Position numbers and translations under genes: made by a program
The notes under the pieces: model-generated
Databases searched by the model: none
Seen by the model: the letters and a program-made list of their open reading frames with translations, nothing else
What the model was told of the DNA's origin: nothing
NCBI GenBank assembly: GCA_943787785.1
Contig: CALSNT010000011.1
Span: 1-64,000, forward strand
Length of the DNA stretch: 64,000 nucleotides
DNA from: an uncultured Paracoccaceae bacterium
GTDB lineage: Bacteria > Pseudomonadota > Alphaproteobacteria > Rhodobacterales > Rhodobacteraceae
Direction of reading: 5' to 3'
Part shown: in pieces, positions 19,320-28,900 of the stretch
How positions within the stretch are numbered: position 1 is the first letter of the stretch
Layout of the letters: each line of letters starts with the position of its first letter

Positions 19320-19940
19320 CTATATGATGAGTTTGGAAAACTCTTTCAGCTGAGCCACTGGATCTTCAGCATTCCATATCTCTTCACCGAGGCCCAGAAA
19401 ATCGACGACGCCAGCGAGCGCCGAGACCTCGTTAGCGCCAAGCCCACCCTCAGCGACCACCGGCACTTCAATCATTTCAGACCACCAGGCAAATAACTCA
19501 AGTTCAGCGACCGAGCCGTCGCCCAGACCAGACACTCCAACCGGACCAAAGGCGACATAGTCCGCACCAATCTCGCCCGCCGTCAGGCCGTCATGCTTGG
19601 ACGTTCCGCAAAACGCCCCAAAGATTGCATCTCCCCCCAGGGCCTTGCGGGCGGCCCGCACGTTGCGCGCGCCGTCGATCAGGTGGACACCATCCAAGCC
19701 CAGCCGCTCGACCATGCCCTGATGCTCGGCGATCACCAATGCGATGTCACGTGCATGGGTGATCTCTCGCAATGCGTCAGCCGCCCGTGCGATGCGATCC
19801 TCGTCTCGACTGGCCATGGACAGGCGGACACATGCGACATCTGTTGCATCAAGAACGCGTTGCAATAAGTTGGGAAACGTCGATAATTCAAATTCCGGCG
19901 GCGTAATCAGATAGATCTGCGGCGCTGTATCGTCGGCCAT
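19320..19940 (-). CDS. ThiE/TenI-like protein, key residues altered
   Basis: The 206 residues follow the TIM-barrel pattern of thiamine-phosphate synthase: PQIYLITPPEFEL at the start, MVERLGLDGVHLIDG, GADYVAFGPVGVSG, and the phosphate-binding VPVVAEGGLG. The canonical QxRxK motif reads CVRLS (Lys lost), GQxD reads LIDG, and the TxTK segment reads SGLGDG. It may be a divergent synthase, a TenI-like relative, or an enzyme with another substrate. No other thi gene is nearby. It converges on olsA with a short AT-rich gap. Confidence 0.75.
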   Translation of the reverse strand: MADDTAPQIYLITPPEFELSTFPNLLQRVLDATDVACVRLSMASRDEDRIARAADALREITHARDIALVIAEHQGMVERLGLDGVHLIDGARNVRAARKALGGDAIFGAFCGTSKHDGLTAGEIGADYVAFGPVGVSGLGDGSVAELELFAWWSEMIEVPVVAEGGLGANEVSALAGVVDFLGLGEEIWNAEDPVAQLKEFSKLII

Positions 19941-20008
19941 CTTCTGAACCCCTGCAAATAAATCCTGCGCCGCTATAGCGGGGATGGCGCGGGTTTGCCA
20001 AGCCGGGG

Positions 20009-20338
20009 TTACTTTGGTGGCAGGCTGCGAGCGTTTTCCAATGCCATCTCAATCAGCGGTGCGCGCACCGCGTCGTCGGCCATGACCGCGTCACTGATCT
20101 CGACCATTTCACCCATGGGCCGCCTGGTGAAGCTGAGCCTCTCGACGCCTTTGATTGCCAGCGCCGCCTCGTACCGGGGCTTACCGACCCGGAACATGCC
20201 GCCGCCCTTGTGGACCCCGCAGACCATGTTGCCGTTTAACTGAAAGCACAGCCCGCCGAACATCTTGCGTTCACTCAGGCCGTCAAGCGGGCCCAGGTCA
20301 TCGCGCATCTGTGCGGCCAGTCCTTCGTCATATGCCAT
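20009..20338 (-). CDS. TfoX N-terminal-domain protein
   Basis: This 109-residue single-domain protein has the TfoX_N hallmark LSERKMFGGLCFQLNGNMVC, a hydrophobic core and KGVERLSFTRRPMGEMVEIS. TfoX/Sxy regulates competence in gammaproteobacteria, but short TfoX_N proteins such as this lack the C-terminal domain and their role is unclear. The ATG at 20338 has GGGAGG upstream. A second, distinct copy of this domain lies at 25976-26308. It is divergent from the TrmJ-type gene. Confidence 0.85.
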   Translation of the reverse strand: MAYDEGLAAQMRDDLGPLDGLSERKMFGGLCFQLNGNMVCGVHKGGGMFRVGKPRYEAALAIKGVERLSFTRRPMGEMVEISDAVMADDAVRAPLIEMALENARSLPPK

Positions 20339-20413
20339 CGGCAACCTCCCTTGCGTGGGCGTTGCGCGAACCCTATCACGCGGCCCAGCGAATTCCACGA
20401 AAGGTGCACCGGA

Positions 20414-21130
20414 TTGCTGACACCTGCGATCATCCTCGTGCGCCCCCAGATGGGCGAGAATATCGGCGCCGCAGCACGCGGAATGCGCAATTTCGGCCTG
20501 TCCGAGATGCGTCTGGTCGCGCCACGCGATGGCTGGCCGAACCCGAAGGCGGTGGCAACGGCCAGCGGCGCGGGCCGGGTGCTGGATGCGGCGCGGGTGC
20601 ATGGAACGACGGCCGAGGCGATTGCCGATTGCCACACCGTCTATGCCACCACGGCGCGGCCGCGCGATCTTATCAAACCTGTGCTGACCCCTGAGGCGGC
20701 GATGGCTGAGGCGCGTGGTCTGATTGCCGCCGGGCAAAAGGTCGGCTTTCTGTTCGGGCCGGAACGTGCCGGGTTGCAGAACGACGATCTGGCGGGCGCG
20801 CAGGCGATCGTCTCGGTGCCGGTGGACCCAGAGTTTGCCTCGCTCAATCTGGCGCAATGCGTTTTGTTGCTGGCCTATGAGTGGGGGTGGGGTGGCAGTG
20901 ATCAACCAGCGCGCGAGGATCCGGAACCGGCGACGCGGGTCGAGATGGAGAAGCTGGGAGACAGGTGGGAAGACGCGCTGGACGATGCCGGGTTCTTCTT
21001 CCCGGATGAGAAGGCCGCCAGCATGAAGCTGCGCCTCAGGAATCTGTGGTCGCGGATGCCGCTTGCCAGTGGTGAGGTTCAGATCTTGCACGGGATTTTG
21101 CGACAATTGGTGCGACGCAGACCGGAGTGA
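20414..21130 (+). CDS. TrmJ-type tRNA 2'-O-methyltransferase
   Basis: This is a SpoU/TrmH-superfamily (SPOUT) methyltransferase of the TrmJ type, which would methylate ribose 32 of tRNAs using S-adenosylmethionine. Motifs: PAIILVRPQMGENIGAAARG (motif 1, Asn and Arg), VGFLFGPERAGLQNDDLAGA (motif 2) and SLNLAQCVLLLAYEW (motif 3). I chose the TTG at 20414, with AAAGG about 10 bases upstream and the homology beginning right after it. An ATG at 20351 would add 21 unlikely residues. The product is then 238 residues. Confidence 0.85.
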   Translation: MLTPAIILVRPQMGENIGAAARGMRNFGLSEMRLVAPRDGWPNPKAVATASGAGRVLDAARVHGTTAEAIADCHTVYATTARPRDLIKPVLTPEAAMAEARGLIAAGQKVGFLFGPERAGLQNDDLAGAQAIVSVPVDPEFASLNLAQCVLLLAYEWGWGGSDQPAREDPEPATRVEMEKLGDRWEDALDDAGFFFPDEKAASMKLRLRNLWSRMPLASGEVQILHGILRQLVRRRPE

Positions 21131-21455
21131 GTGGGGAAGATTTGATCTGCCCCGGTAGTTGCAGTGTTCAGCAACCATAGCCCGGAACAAGGCGAGGCCG
21201 CCGGGTGAGCGACTGACCTTCCCTCGGTCCGGCGCTTTGGCAATGAGGCGCAACGATCTGATGTCACCATAACACGACGCCCTAAAGTGCCTCTCACAAA
21301 CGGCATTGCGCCAGCCTCCGGTCAGGCGCACGCTCAGTTTGCGCTTCAAAATTCCGATGCGACGATAGGGTCTTCCATGACCAAAAACCTTCACCGACCG
21401 GTTCCACCCCAACCAATCATGCATTAGATAATCCCAAAGACATCCGAGGGGCAAA
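21131..21455. other. Intergenic region before ctaA, no gene seen
   Basis: 325 bases hold no supported coding region. Weak minus-strand readings (for example AMVAEHCNYRGRSNLPHSLR) lack a start and ribosome-binding site. An AT-rich TAGATAAT at about 21425 could be the -10 element of a ctaA promoter, but I cannot place a matching -35. Confidence 0.5.
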
Positions 21456-22595
21456 ATGGCCAAGCGCAGTATCTTTGAAGAGGTCGACTCCGACACGCCG
21501 AAGCAGGCCGCAAAAACGGGTTTGATCGACGCCGCAAGGCAGGGTGCGCGGGGGCTGATCCGGCTTTGGCTGCTGATCCTGTTCGTCATGGTCGTGGCGA
21601 TGATCCTGATCGGTGGGTTGACCCGGTTGACCGACTCAGGGCTTTCGATCACCGAATGGGCGCCGTTTTCCGGTGCCATCCCGCCGCTGAGCGCCGCCGA
21701 CTGGCAGGCGCAGTTTGCCGCCTACCAGACCACCGACGAGTTCCGCCTGCAAAACAGCGCGATGACGCTGGAACAGTTCAAGACGATCTTCTGGTGGGAG
21801 TGGGGGCATCGCCAATTGGGCCGTCTCATCGGGCTGGTCTGGGTGGTTGGGTTCCTCGGCTTTCTGGTCACCAAACGCATCCCGCGCGGCTGGACGGGAC
21901 GCTTGCTTGGCCTCGGCGTGCTGGGTGGCGCGCAGGGCGCAGTCGGCTGGTGGATGGTCTCCTCCGGCCTGGGTGCGGGCGTCGTAGATGTCGCCAGCTA
22001 TCGCCTCGCGGTGCATCTGGGCCTCGCCTTCGTGATCCTTGGCCTGATCACCTGGTACGTTCTGCGACTGGCCCGCAGCGCGCATGAGACGATGACGGCG
22101 CGTCGTAACGGCGATACCGGTTTGTCCCGCCTAGTAAGTATTCTGGTCGCTCTTACCTTCGTGCAAATATTGCTGGGCGCGCTGGTCGCGGGCATCGATG
22201 CGGGGCGCAACTATACCGACTGGCCGCTGATGGCCGGAGGCATTCTGCCGCCCGATCCGCTGTCGCTGGAGCCCATCTGGCGTAATTTCTTCGAAAACGA
22301 CGGGTTGGTCCAGTTTATGCACAGGATCGCGGGTTATCTGGTGGTTGCCGTTGGCATCCTCGCCATGTTGCGCGGTCGGCGCAGCGCCATTGGCACCACA
22401 CGCGGTGCCTTCATCGCAATGGGCGCGATGCTGGTCCTGCAACTCGCCCTCGGCGTGATGACCGTGCTCTATTCCGCGCCACTGACGCTGGCCATCCTGC
22501 ACCAGCTTGGGGCCGTCGCCCTCTGGGTGTTGATCCTGCGTGCCCGCTTCCACGCCCGCTATCCCTACCCGCAATCGCTGAGAGGCCCGGTATGA
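21456..22595 (+). CDS. ctaA: Heme A synthase
   Basis: CtaA oxidises the C8 methyl of heme O to make heme A for aa3-type cytochrome oxidase. The 379-residue protein is type 2 (alphaproteobacterial), with about eight membrane helices (LIRLWLLILFVMVVAMILIG first) and the family motif GGLTRLTDSGLSITEWAPFS. Conserved heme-binding histidines appear in WGHRQLGRLIG and FMHRIAGYLVV. GAGGGG precedes the ATG. Its end overlaps the carboxypeptidase gene by 4 bases, although the functions are unrelated. Confidence 0.95.
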   Translation: MAKRSIFEEVDSDTPKQAAKTGLIDAARQGARGLIRLWLLILFVMVVAMILIGGLTRLTDSGLSITEWAPFSGAIPPLSAADWQAQFAAYQTTDEFRLQNSAMTLEQFKTIFWWEWGHRQLGRLIGLVWVVGFLGFLVTKRIPRGWTGRLLGLGVLGGAQGAVGWWMVSSGLGAGVVDVASYRLAVHLGLAFVILGLITWYVLRLARSAHETMTARRNGDTGLSRLVSILVALTFVQILLGALVAGIDAGRNYTDWPLMAGGILPPDPLSLEPIWRNFFENDGLVQFMHRIAGYLVVAVGILAMLRGRRSAIGTTRGAFIAMGAMLVLQLALGVMTVLYSAPLTLAILHQLGAVALWVLILRARFHARYPYPQSLRGPV

Positions 22596-24064
22596 GCGCT
22601 TATGATGAGCTGATGGCCTTCCAATCGGAAACCGAGGCCCTGTCACAAATCGCCGGCCGCCTCGGCTGGGATCAGGAAACCATGATGCCGCGCGGGGCCG
22701 CGGATCAACGCGCCGCCGAAATGGCTGCGATTGAGGGTGTATTGCACGCCAGACGCACAGATGCGCGCGTGGGGGACTGGCTGGACGCCGCCGAGCCGGT
22801 CGACGATGTGGCCCGCGCTCAACTGCGTCATATCCGTCGGTCTTACACGCGGACGATGAAAGTCCCGGCCAAGCTCGCCGCCGATCTGGCGCGGCTGACC
22901 AGCAAGGCGCAGGGCATCTGGGCAGAAGCGCGCGCGGCTGAAGATGTCGCCGCTTTTCTGCCGACGTTGAAAGAGGTTGTTACGCTGAAGCGCGAGGAGG
23001 CAGCGGCGCTGGCCGATGGAGGCGACCTCTATGATGCATTGCTGGATGATTACGAGCCGGGGGCGACGGTCGCGTCGCTGTCGGCAGTGTTCAATGCGCT
23101 GCGCCCGCGACTGGTTGAACTGCGGGAACGGGTGCTTGGCAGTGCTGCCCAGCCGGATCCCTTGCATGGCGACTATCCGGTAGAGCCGCAGCTGGCGCTT
23201 GCCTCGAAACTGGCTGAGACATTTGGCTATGACACAAACCACGGGCGGATTGACGGGGTGGTTCATCCGTTCTGCTCGGGCAACGGGCTTGATGTTCGGA
23301 TTACCACTCGGACTTCCGTGCAGGACCCGTTCAATTGTTTCTATTCGACAGTCCACGAAACCGGCCACGCCGCCTACGAGCAAAACATCGACCGCGCCTA
23401 TCTGCTGACTCCACTGGGGGCAGGGGTGTCGATGGGCGTCCACGAAAGCCAAAGCCGGATTTACGAGAAACAGCTGGGTCGCAGCCGCGCCTTCACCGGC
23501 TGGCTGTTCGGCCAGATGCGCGACGGGTTCGGTGATTTCGGCGTGGCAGATGAAGACGCGTTTTACGCCACGGTCAATCGGGTGCACTCCGGCTATATCC
23601 GCACGGAAGCTGACGAGGTGCATTACAACCTCCACGTCCTGCTGCGATTTGATCTGGAACGCGCCCTGATGGCCGGTGATCTTGAGGTTGCCGATCTGGA
23701 GGCCGCCTGGAATGATCGGTTCAAGGCGGATTTTGGTTTGGCCGTCGACACACCTTCGAACGGCGTGTTGCAGGATGTGCATTGGTCGGTTGGGCTGTTT
23801 GGATATTTCCCGACCTACACGCTGGGCAACGTCTATGCCGGGTGCCTCTATGAGGCGCTGAGGGCGGCGGTGCCGGGCTTGGATGACCAGTTGGCACGCG
23901 GCAATACGATGGCAGCGACTGATTGGCTGCGCGACAACGTGCAATGCCATGGCGGCTTGTATGAACCGCGCGAGGTGATCACGCGGGCGACAGGGGCCGA
24001 ACCGTTGGAGGGGCCGCTGCTGGCCTATTTGGAAGCGAAGTTCGGGGCGCTATACGGGGTTTGA
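22592..24064 (+). CDS. M32-family metallocarboxypeptidase (Taq-type)
   Basis: This 490-residue cytosolic zinc carboxypeptidase removes C-terminal residues from peptides. The zinc site STVHETGHAAYEQNI (HExxH) lies at about residue 252, and the third ligand is the Glu in VHESQSRIYEKQLGRSRAF. The N-terminal IAGRLGWDQETMMPRGAADQ is typical of the family. Length matches the family norm of about 500. It overlaps ctaA by 4 bases, so it is probably co-transcribed. Confidence 0.95.
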   Translation: MSAYDELMAFQSETEALSQIAGRLGWDQETMMPRGAADQRAAEMAAIEGVLHARRTDARVGDWLDAAEPVDDVARAQLRHIRRSYTRTMKVPAKLAADLARLTSKAQGIWAEARAAEDVAAFLPTLKEVVTLKREEAAALADGGDLYDALLDDYEPGATVASLSAVFNALRPRLVELRERVLGSAAQPDPLHGDYPVEPQLALASKLAETFGYDTNHGRIDGVVHPFCSGNGLDVRITTRTSVQDPFNCFYSTVHETGHAAYEQNIDRAYLLTPLGAGVSMGVHESQSRIYEKQLGRSRAFTGWLFGQMRDGFGDFGVADEDAFYATVNRVHSGYIRTEADEVHYNLHVLLRFDLERALMAGDLEVADLEAAWNDRFKADFGLAVDTPSNGVLQDVHWSVGLFGYFPTYTLGNVYAGCLYEALRAAVPGLDDQLARGNTMAATDWLRDNVQCHGGLYEPREVITRATGAEPLEGPLLAYLEAKFGALYGV

Positions 24065-24089
24065 TGAGGGCGTGGCGCGTTTGCGGTGA

Positions 24090-24320
24090 TGGCCTTGAGC
24101 GGACGTTCGCACAGGCTCTTTTGTGCACGGAATCGAGCCGAAGGCGCCGTGCACTCGCCAGCCCGTCCGGGCGGGTTGGCGACTGGTGAGGCAGCGTAAC
24201 TCTGTGAGTTGACAGGCGAACCTCACCATCAAGTTGCACGAATGGCCGTCGCATCACCAACCCAGGGGCTGACAAGTGCAAGGCTTGTGTTGCGAGAAAG
24301 CGAACGTCCGGTTCAAACCA
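24090..24320. repeat. Intergenic inverted repeat with interspersed copies
   Basis: TGGCCTTGAGCGGACGTTCG (24090-) is matched in inverted orientation by GCGAACGTCCGGTTCAAACC (24300-), with an identical 11-base core CGGACGTTCGC, enclosing about 190 bases without a gene. The first 15 bases of the left arm recur exactly at 28324-28338, and GAACGTCCGCTT recurs near 28750. It may be a small non-coding mobile element (MITE-like) or a REP-like family. Confidence 0.5.
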
Positions 24321-24341
24321 TTTTCGTCATCTAAGCAGCCC

Positions 24342-24737
24342 TCACGTCGCCTCAACCACCCAATGACTGCGCAAGTCTTCCAGCCCGGCCTGGATCAGAT
24401 CTTCCAGCGCGCCCTCATCCACATCCGCCAACCGTTTGATATACCAGCAGGACTTGCCGCGCTTGTGCGGCCCAAGCCGCGTGGCAATTTCAGGAAACTC
24501 GGAATACCCAGGCAAGATATGCAGGCTGATCTTGCTGGCCAGCGGCGAGAAGCCCGTGGCCAGAAATTCCCCCTCGCGCCCGGATGCGTAGCGGTAATGG
24601 TACTGTCCATAGCCGATCAGCTTTTTGCCCCACATCTTTGGCGTCCAGCCGGTGGTACGCTGAAACAGCGCGTCCAGTGCGCGCGCATCCTCAGCCTGTT
24701 CGGGAGAAAGCGAAGCTATCAGGTCGTGTGGTGTCAT
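24342..24737 (-). CDS. DUF1801 domain protein
   Basis: This 131-residue soluble protein contains the YdhG/DUF1801 pattern: TGWTPKMWGKKLIGYGQYHY, KISLHILPGYSEFPEIATRL, and a near C-terminal GKSCWYIKRLADVDEGALED. The family is related in shape to frataxin-like YdhG, but the function is not settled. It is a single gene, divergent from the thioesterase at 24786. Confidence 0.8.
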   Translation of the reverse strand: MTPHDLIASLSPEQAEDARALDALFQRTTGWTPKMWGKKLIGYGQYHYRYASGREGEFLATGFSPLASKISLHILPGYSEFPEIATRLGPHKRGKSCWYIKRLADVDEGALEDLIQAGLEDLRSHWVVEAT

Positions 24738-24785
24738 CTGTAGTCCCGGCTTGCCCTTCTTACGGTGTCAGGCGAAATGTAGCGG

Positions 24786-25205
24786 ATGATGCAAAAGATG
24801 ACAGCGCCCGAACTGCAGGCCTTTCTCAGTAGCGACTTCCCGCAGGCCGCGCATTTTGTGGTTGAGGCGGTAACCGACACCGGCGTTACCGTCCGCCGCC
24901 CGGTGCAGGAGGCTGACCTGCGTCCCGGAGGCACGGTGCAGGGACCAACGATGTTCGGCCTCGCCGATGTCGGGGCTTATCTGGCGATTCTGTCGCGGAT
25001 CGGACCGGTGGTGCTGGCGGTGACGACAAATGCCTCGATTGATTTCATGCGAAAGCCCGCAGCTGAGGCGGACCTGCTGGCCGAAGTGCGATTGCTGAAA
25101 CTGGGGCGGGCGCTGGCGGTTTGTGATGCGTTGATTTCTTCGGACGGCGTGGTTGCGCCGGTGGCCCGCGCCAGCCTGACCTATTCGATCCCGCCGAAGC
25201 GCTAG
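24786..25205 (+). CDS. PaaI-type hotdog-fold thioesterase
   Basis: This 139-residue hotdog-fold protein has PGGTVQGPTMFGLADVGAYL in the position of the PaaI active-site helix and ITTxAxxxxF-like AVTTNASIDFMRKP. It would hydrolyse acyl-CoA thioesters; the chain is unknown. ATGs at 24786, 24789 and 24798 are all possible and none has a strong ribosome-binding site. It converges on tpiA. Confidence 0.85.
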   Translation: MMQKMTAPELQAFLSSDFPQAAHFVVEAVTDTGVTVRRPVQEADLRPGGTVQGPTMFGLADVGAYLAILSRIGPVVLAVTTNASIDFMRKPAAEADLLAEVRLLKLGRALAVCDALISSDGVVAPVARASLTYSIPPKR

Positions 25206-25226
25206 ATTCTTCTGCGAAAAATCGCC

Positions 25227-25973
25227 TCAGGCCGCATCGAGTGCCGCGATGATGCCGCCGAAATCCGCGGCTTTCAGCGAGGCTCCGCCGACCAGCGCAC
25301 CGTCGACGTTGGAGGTAGCAAAGATCTCGGCGGCGTTGGCCGGTTTGACGGATCCGCCATAAAGCAGGCGCAGCGTATCCGCCGCTTTGGCCCCGAAGCG
25401 CGCGGCAAGTTCGGCGCGGATGAAATCATGAACCTCGGCAATCTGTCCGACTGTCGCCACCTCTCCGGTGCCAATGGCCCAGACAGGTTCATAGGCGATC
25501 ACGGTGTTTGCCCCGGTCGCGCCGTCAGGGATCGACCCTGCCAGTTGCGCGCCGATGACGTTCAGCGTGTCACCCGATTTTCGTTGGGCTAAGGTTTCGC
25601 CGATGCAGACAATCGCAACCAACCCGGCTGCCCAGACCGCGGCGGTCTTTGCGGCCACATCCGCATCGGATTCACCGTGATCGGCGCGGCGTTCGGAATG
25701 GCCGGTGATGACATGGCTCGCGCCAACGTCGGCCAGCATCTCGGCAGAAACGTCGCCGGTATGGGCGCCAGCGGCCGACATGTGGCAATCCTGCGCGCCC
25801 ACCGCGATGCGCGCGTCTGCCCGGCCCGACATGGCGTGGATCAGCGTTGCGGGCGGGCATATAAGCACCTCGGATTTCGCCGCCCCATGATCGCGGATCA
25901 GCGCGTCGATCTCGACGAGATTGGCCCGCGTTCCGTTCATTTTCCAGTTACCAGCCGCCATTTTGCGCCGCAT
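25227..25973 (-). CDS. tpiA: Triosephosphate isomerase
   Basis: TpiA interconverts dihydroxyacetone phosphate and glyceraldehyde 3-phosphate. The 248 residues show all the catalytic parts: NWKMNG (Lys), ITGHSERR (His), [13 protein letters not shown] (Glu) and the phosphate-binding [10 protein letters not shown]. It is the last gene of a four-gene minus-strand run, two bases after the tfoX-like gene, an unusual association with Fe-S assembly genes that probably only reflects shared transcription. Confidence 0.97.
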   Translation of the reverse strand: MRRKMAAGNWKMNGTRANLVEIDALIRDHGAAKSEVLICPPATLIHAMSGRADARIAVGAQDCHMSAAGAHTGDVSAEMLADVGASHVITGHSERRADHGESDADVAAKTAAVWAAGLVAIVCIGETLAQRKSGDTLNVIGAQLAGSIPDGATGANTVIAYEPVWAIGTGEVATVGQIAEVHDFIRAELAARFGAKAADTLRLLYGGSVKPANAAEIFATSNVDGALVGGASLKAADFGGIIAALDAA

Positions 25974-25975
25974 GT

Positions 25976-26308
25976 TCAGCCCTCCAATGCTGCCAAAGCC
26001 TGCCGCGCCAGATCGCAGGCGACTTCGGGATCGTCCAGCGCCTCTCCCGGAAGGGTCCAGTAGGGCATGGACGAGGTCTTTCCGTTATCGCGCGAATAGG
26101 TCCACTGGGTGCAGCCCATGTCGGCGAGCTTCTCTGCGAACGGGCCCTTGGTTGCTTTGATCATATGGCCGTGGTCCCCGTGGATGATCGCGAAGATCGT
26201 GCCTTCCGAATAGAGGCACAGCCCGCCCATCATCTTGCGTGTGGTGATGGCGGGAATGTCGTCGAATAATTCCAGAGCGAAAGCGATGTCCGACTCAGTT
26301 ACGCTCAT
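25976..26308 (-). CDS. TfoX N-terminal-domain protein (second copy)
   Basis: This 110-residue protein has the TfoX_N signature [20 protein letters not shown] and [20 protein letters not shown], a branch different from the one at 20009-20338. It overlaps the upstream sufA-like gene by 4 bases and precedes tpiA by 2, so it is embedded in that operon. Function unknown; a competence role should not be assumed without the C-terminal domain. Confidence 0.85.
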   Translation of the reverse strand: MSVTESDIAFALELFDDIPAITTRKMMGGLCLYSEGTIFAIIHGDHGHMIKATKGPFAEKLADMGCTQWTYSRDNGKTSSMPYWTLPGEALDDPEVACDLARQALAALEG

Positions 26309-26682
26309 GCCTGACGTTCGGCAGAGAGTTCCTCGACATCCTTGAACTTGATCGACTCGCCGCAGCCACAGGCGTCTTCGACGTTCGGATTGATGAATTT
26401 GAAACCGGATTCGAGCAGCGATGTTTCATAGTCAATCTGCGTGCCGAACAGGAACATCTGTGCCATCGGAGCAATCAGTACCCGCGCGCCGTCCTGTTCG
26501 ACCGCCTCGTCATTGGGGTCCGCCTCGGCCACGTAGTCCATGGTATATTCCATGCCCGCACAACCGCCCTTCTTGACACCAATGCGCAGACCTTCGGAAC
26601 CATCACGCTCCATCAGCTTGCGAATCTGCGACGCAGCCTTGGGCGTGATCGTTACGGCTTGTTTCCCCGGAATCGCGAACAT
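26305..26682 (-). CDS. A-type Fe-S cluster carrier (SufA/IscA/ErpA family)
   Basis: This 125-residue protein carries Fe-S clusters to apo-proteins. The three ligand cysteines are in GVKKGGCAGMEYTMDY and EDACGCGESIKF. N-terminal AVTITPKAASQIRKLMERDG is typical. It starts within the stop of the DUF59 gene (TAATG), so translation is coupled. Together with DUF59 it looks like the tail of a suf system, but sufBCDS are not in this window. Confidence 0.93.
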   Translation of the reverse strand: MFAIPGKQAVTITPKAASQIRKLMERDGSEGLRIGVKKGGCAGMEYTMDYVAEADPNDEAVEQDGARVLIAPMAQMFLFGTQIDYETSLLESGFKFINPNVEDACGCGESIKFKDVEELSAERQA

Positions 26683-27056
26683 TACATGAACCCCAATTCC
26701 AAACGCGCCTCATCCGACATCATGTCCATGCCCCAGGGCGGTTCCCACGTCAGCTCGACGTTAACCTGTTTGACGCCGGGCAATGGCTCGATCGCATCGG
26801 CCAGCCAGCCGGGCATTTCGCCTGCCACAGGGCAGCCGGGGGCGGTCAGAGTCATGATCGCGTCAACCTCGCCTTCGGGCGAGATGTCGATGGTATAGAC
26901 CAGTCCCAGATCATAAATATTCACCGGAATCTCAGGGTCATAGACCGAGCGGCACGCCTCGACCACCGACTCGTAAAGCGGGTGGTCCGTGCTTGAGGGA
27001 CGGATCATCGGTGCGCCCTCCATCGGGCTTTCGATCGGTGCGGCCTGGTCGTTCAT
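26682..27056 (-). CDS. SufT-like DUF59 Fe-S assembly protein
   Basis: This 124-residue MIP18/DUF59 protein helps Fe-S cluster maturation. It has DPEIPVNIYDLGLVYTIDIS and the conserved cysteine in TLTAPGCPVAGEM. The N-terminal 30 residues are a variable, probably disordered stretch. It is the first gene of the operon with sufA-like, tfoX-like and tpiA, divergent from tgt; the promoter must lie in 27057-27158, where a GATATCTGAGTGAAAA repeat also sits. Confidence 0.92.
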   Translation of the reverse strand: MNDQAAPIESPMEGAPMIRPSSTDHPLYESVVEACRSVYDPEIPVNIYDLGLVYTIDISPEGEVDAIMTLTAPGCPVAGEMPGWLADAIEPLPGVKQVNVELTWEPPWGMDMMSDEARLELGFM

Positions 27057-27152
27057 AGTCTATCCATCAGATATCTGAGTGAAAATATAGGGATTGCCAC
27101 GCGGCACGTCCAGAGGGGCCGCTTGCGCGGGCCGCAGGTTTCGAGCAGATAG

Positions 27153-28286
<1,134 letters not shown>

Positions 28287-28900
28287 CGCATCGTCCCCCG
28301 AATCTGAATTGATCCAACCATTTTGGCCTTGAGCGGACCATGAACCGGGAACAAGCTCGGCGAGTGTCGGGCCGGGGGTTGTCGCCGGTTCCGTAAAGCC
28401 CCGTCCTCCAATTCTTCGATGCGCGCGTCGTAGAAGCGTGCAAGCCCATCATCCAGCCAGCAGATCGCGATGGTAAACAGCGCCGTCCGATCCGGCCGCA
28501 TCGTCACGTCGACACGGCGGGCGGTATCTTCATCCGCTTAGGGCGATATTTGGGCAGCTATCGGACAAATGCCGGTAAGGAGGCCTCATTTCTTACGGCC
28601 ACATGTCGGGTCGGCGTCAGTCTGAAAGTACCTCGGGAACACGCGAAAAAGGACTTTCGCGGCCAAAGTTCCCGGGTCGTGATCCGCGTCGTACCATGAT
28701 CGCCACTCTGCTTTGAATTCTCTGATTTGGCGCTGAGTTTGCTTGCCCTGAACGTCCGCTTTCGCCATTGTCCGCCAAAACCGATGGTGGGAATGGTTGA
28801 ACGGGCGAAAGCAGACCCCACATCTTGTTACCAAGAGCCGGAGATGGACGGTGCTGCCGCAACCGCGGGGACGGACCATCTCGCCAAGCAAGGAAGAAAT
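28287..28900. other. Long intergenic region before lon
   Basis: 614 bases hold no strongly supported gene. It contains the 15-base repeat TGGCCTTGAGCGGAC (28324-28338), GAACGTCCGCTTTCGCC near 28750, and two weak minus-strand frames: about 74 residues (28283-28507, DDGLARFYDARIEEL) and 60 residues (28586-28768, ending in CGRKK). Neither has supporting context. A CTTGCCC / CCATTG pair at about 28742-28770 could be a heat-shock sigma (RpoH) promoter for lon, though the spacing is only approximate. Confidence 0.45.
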
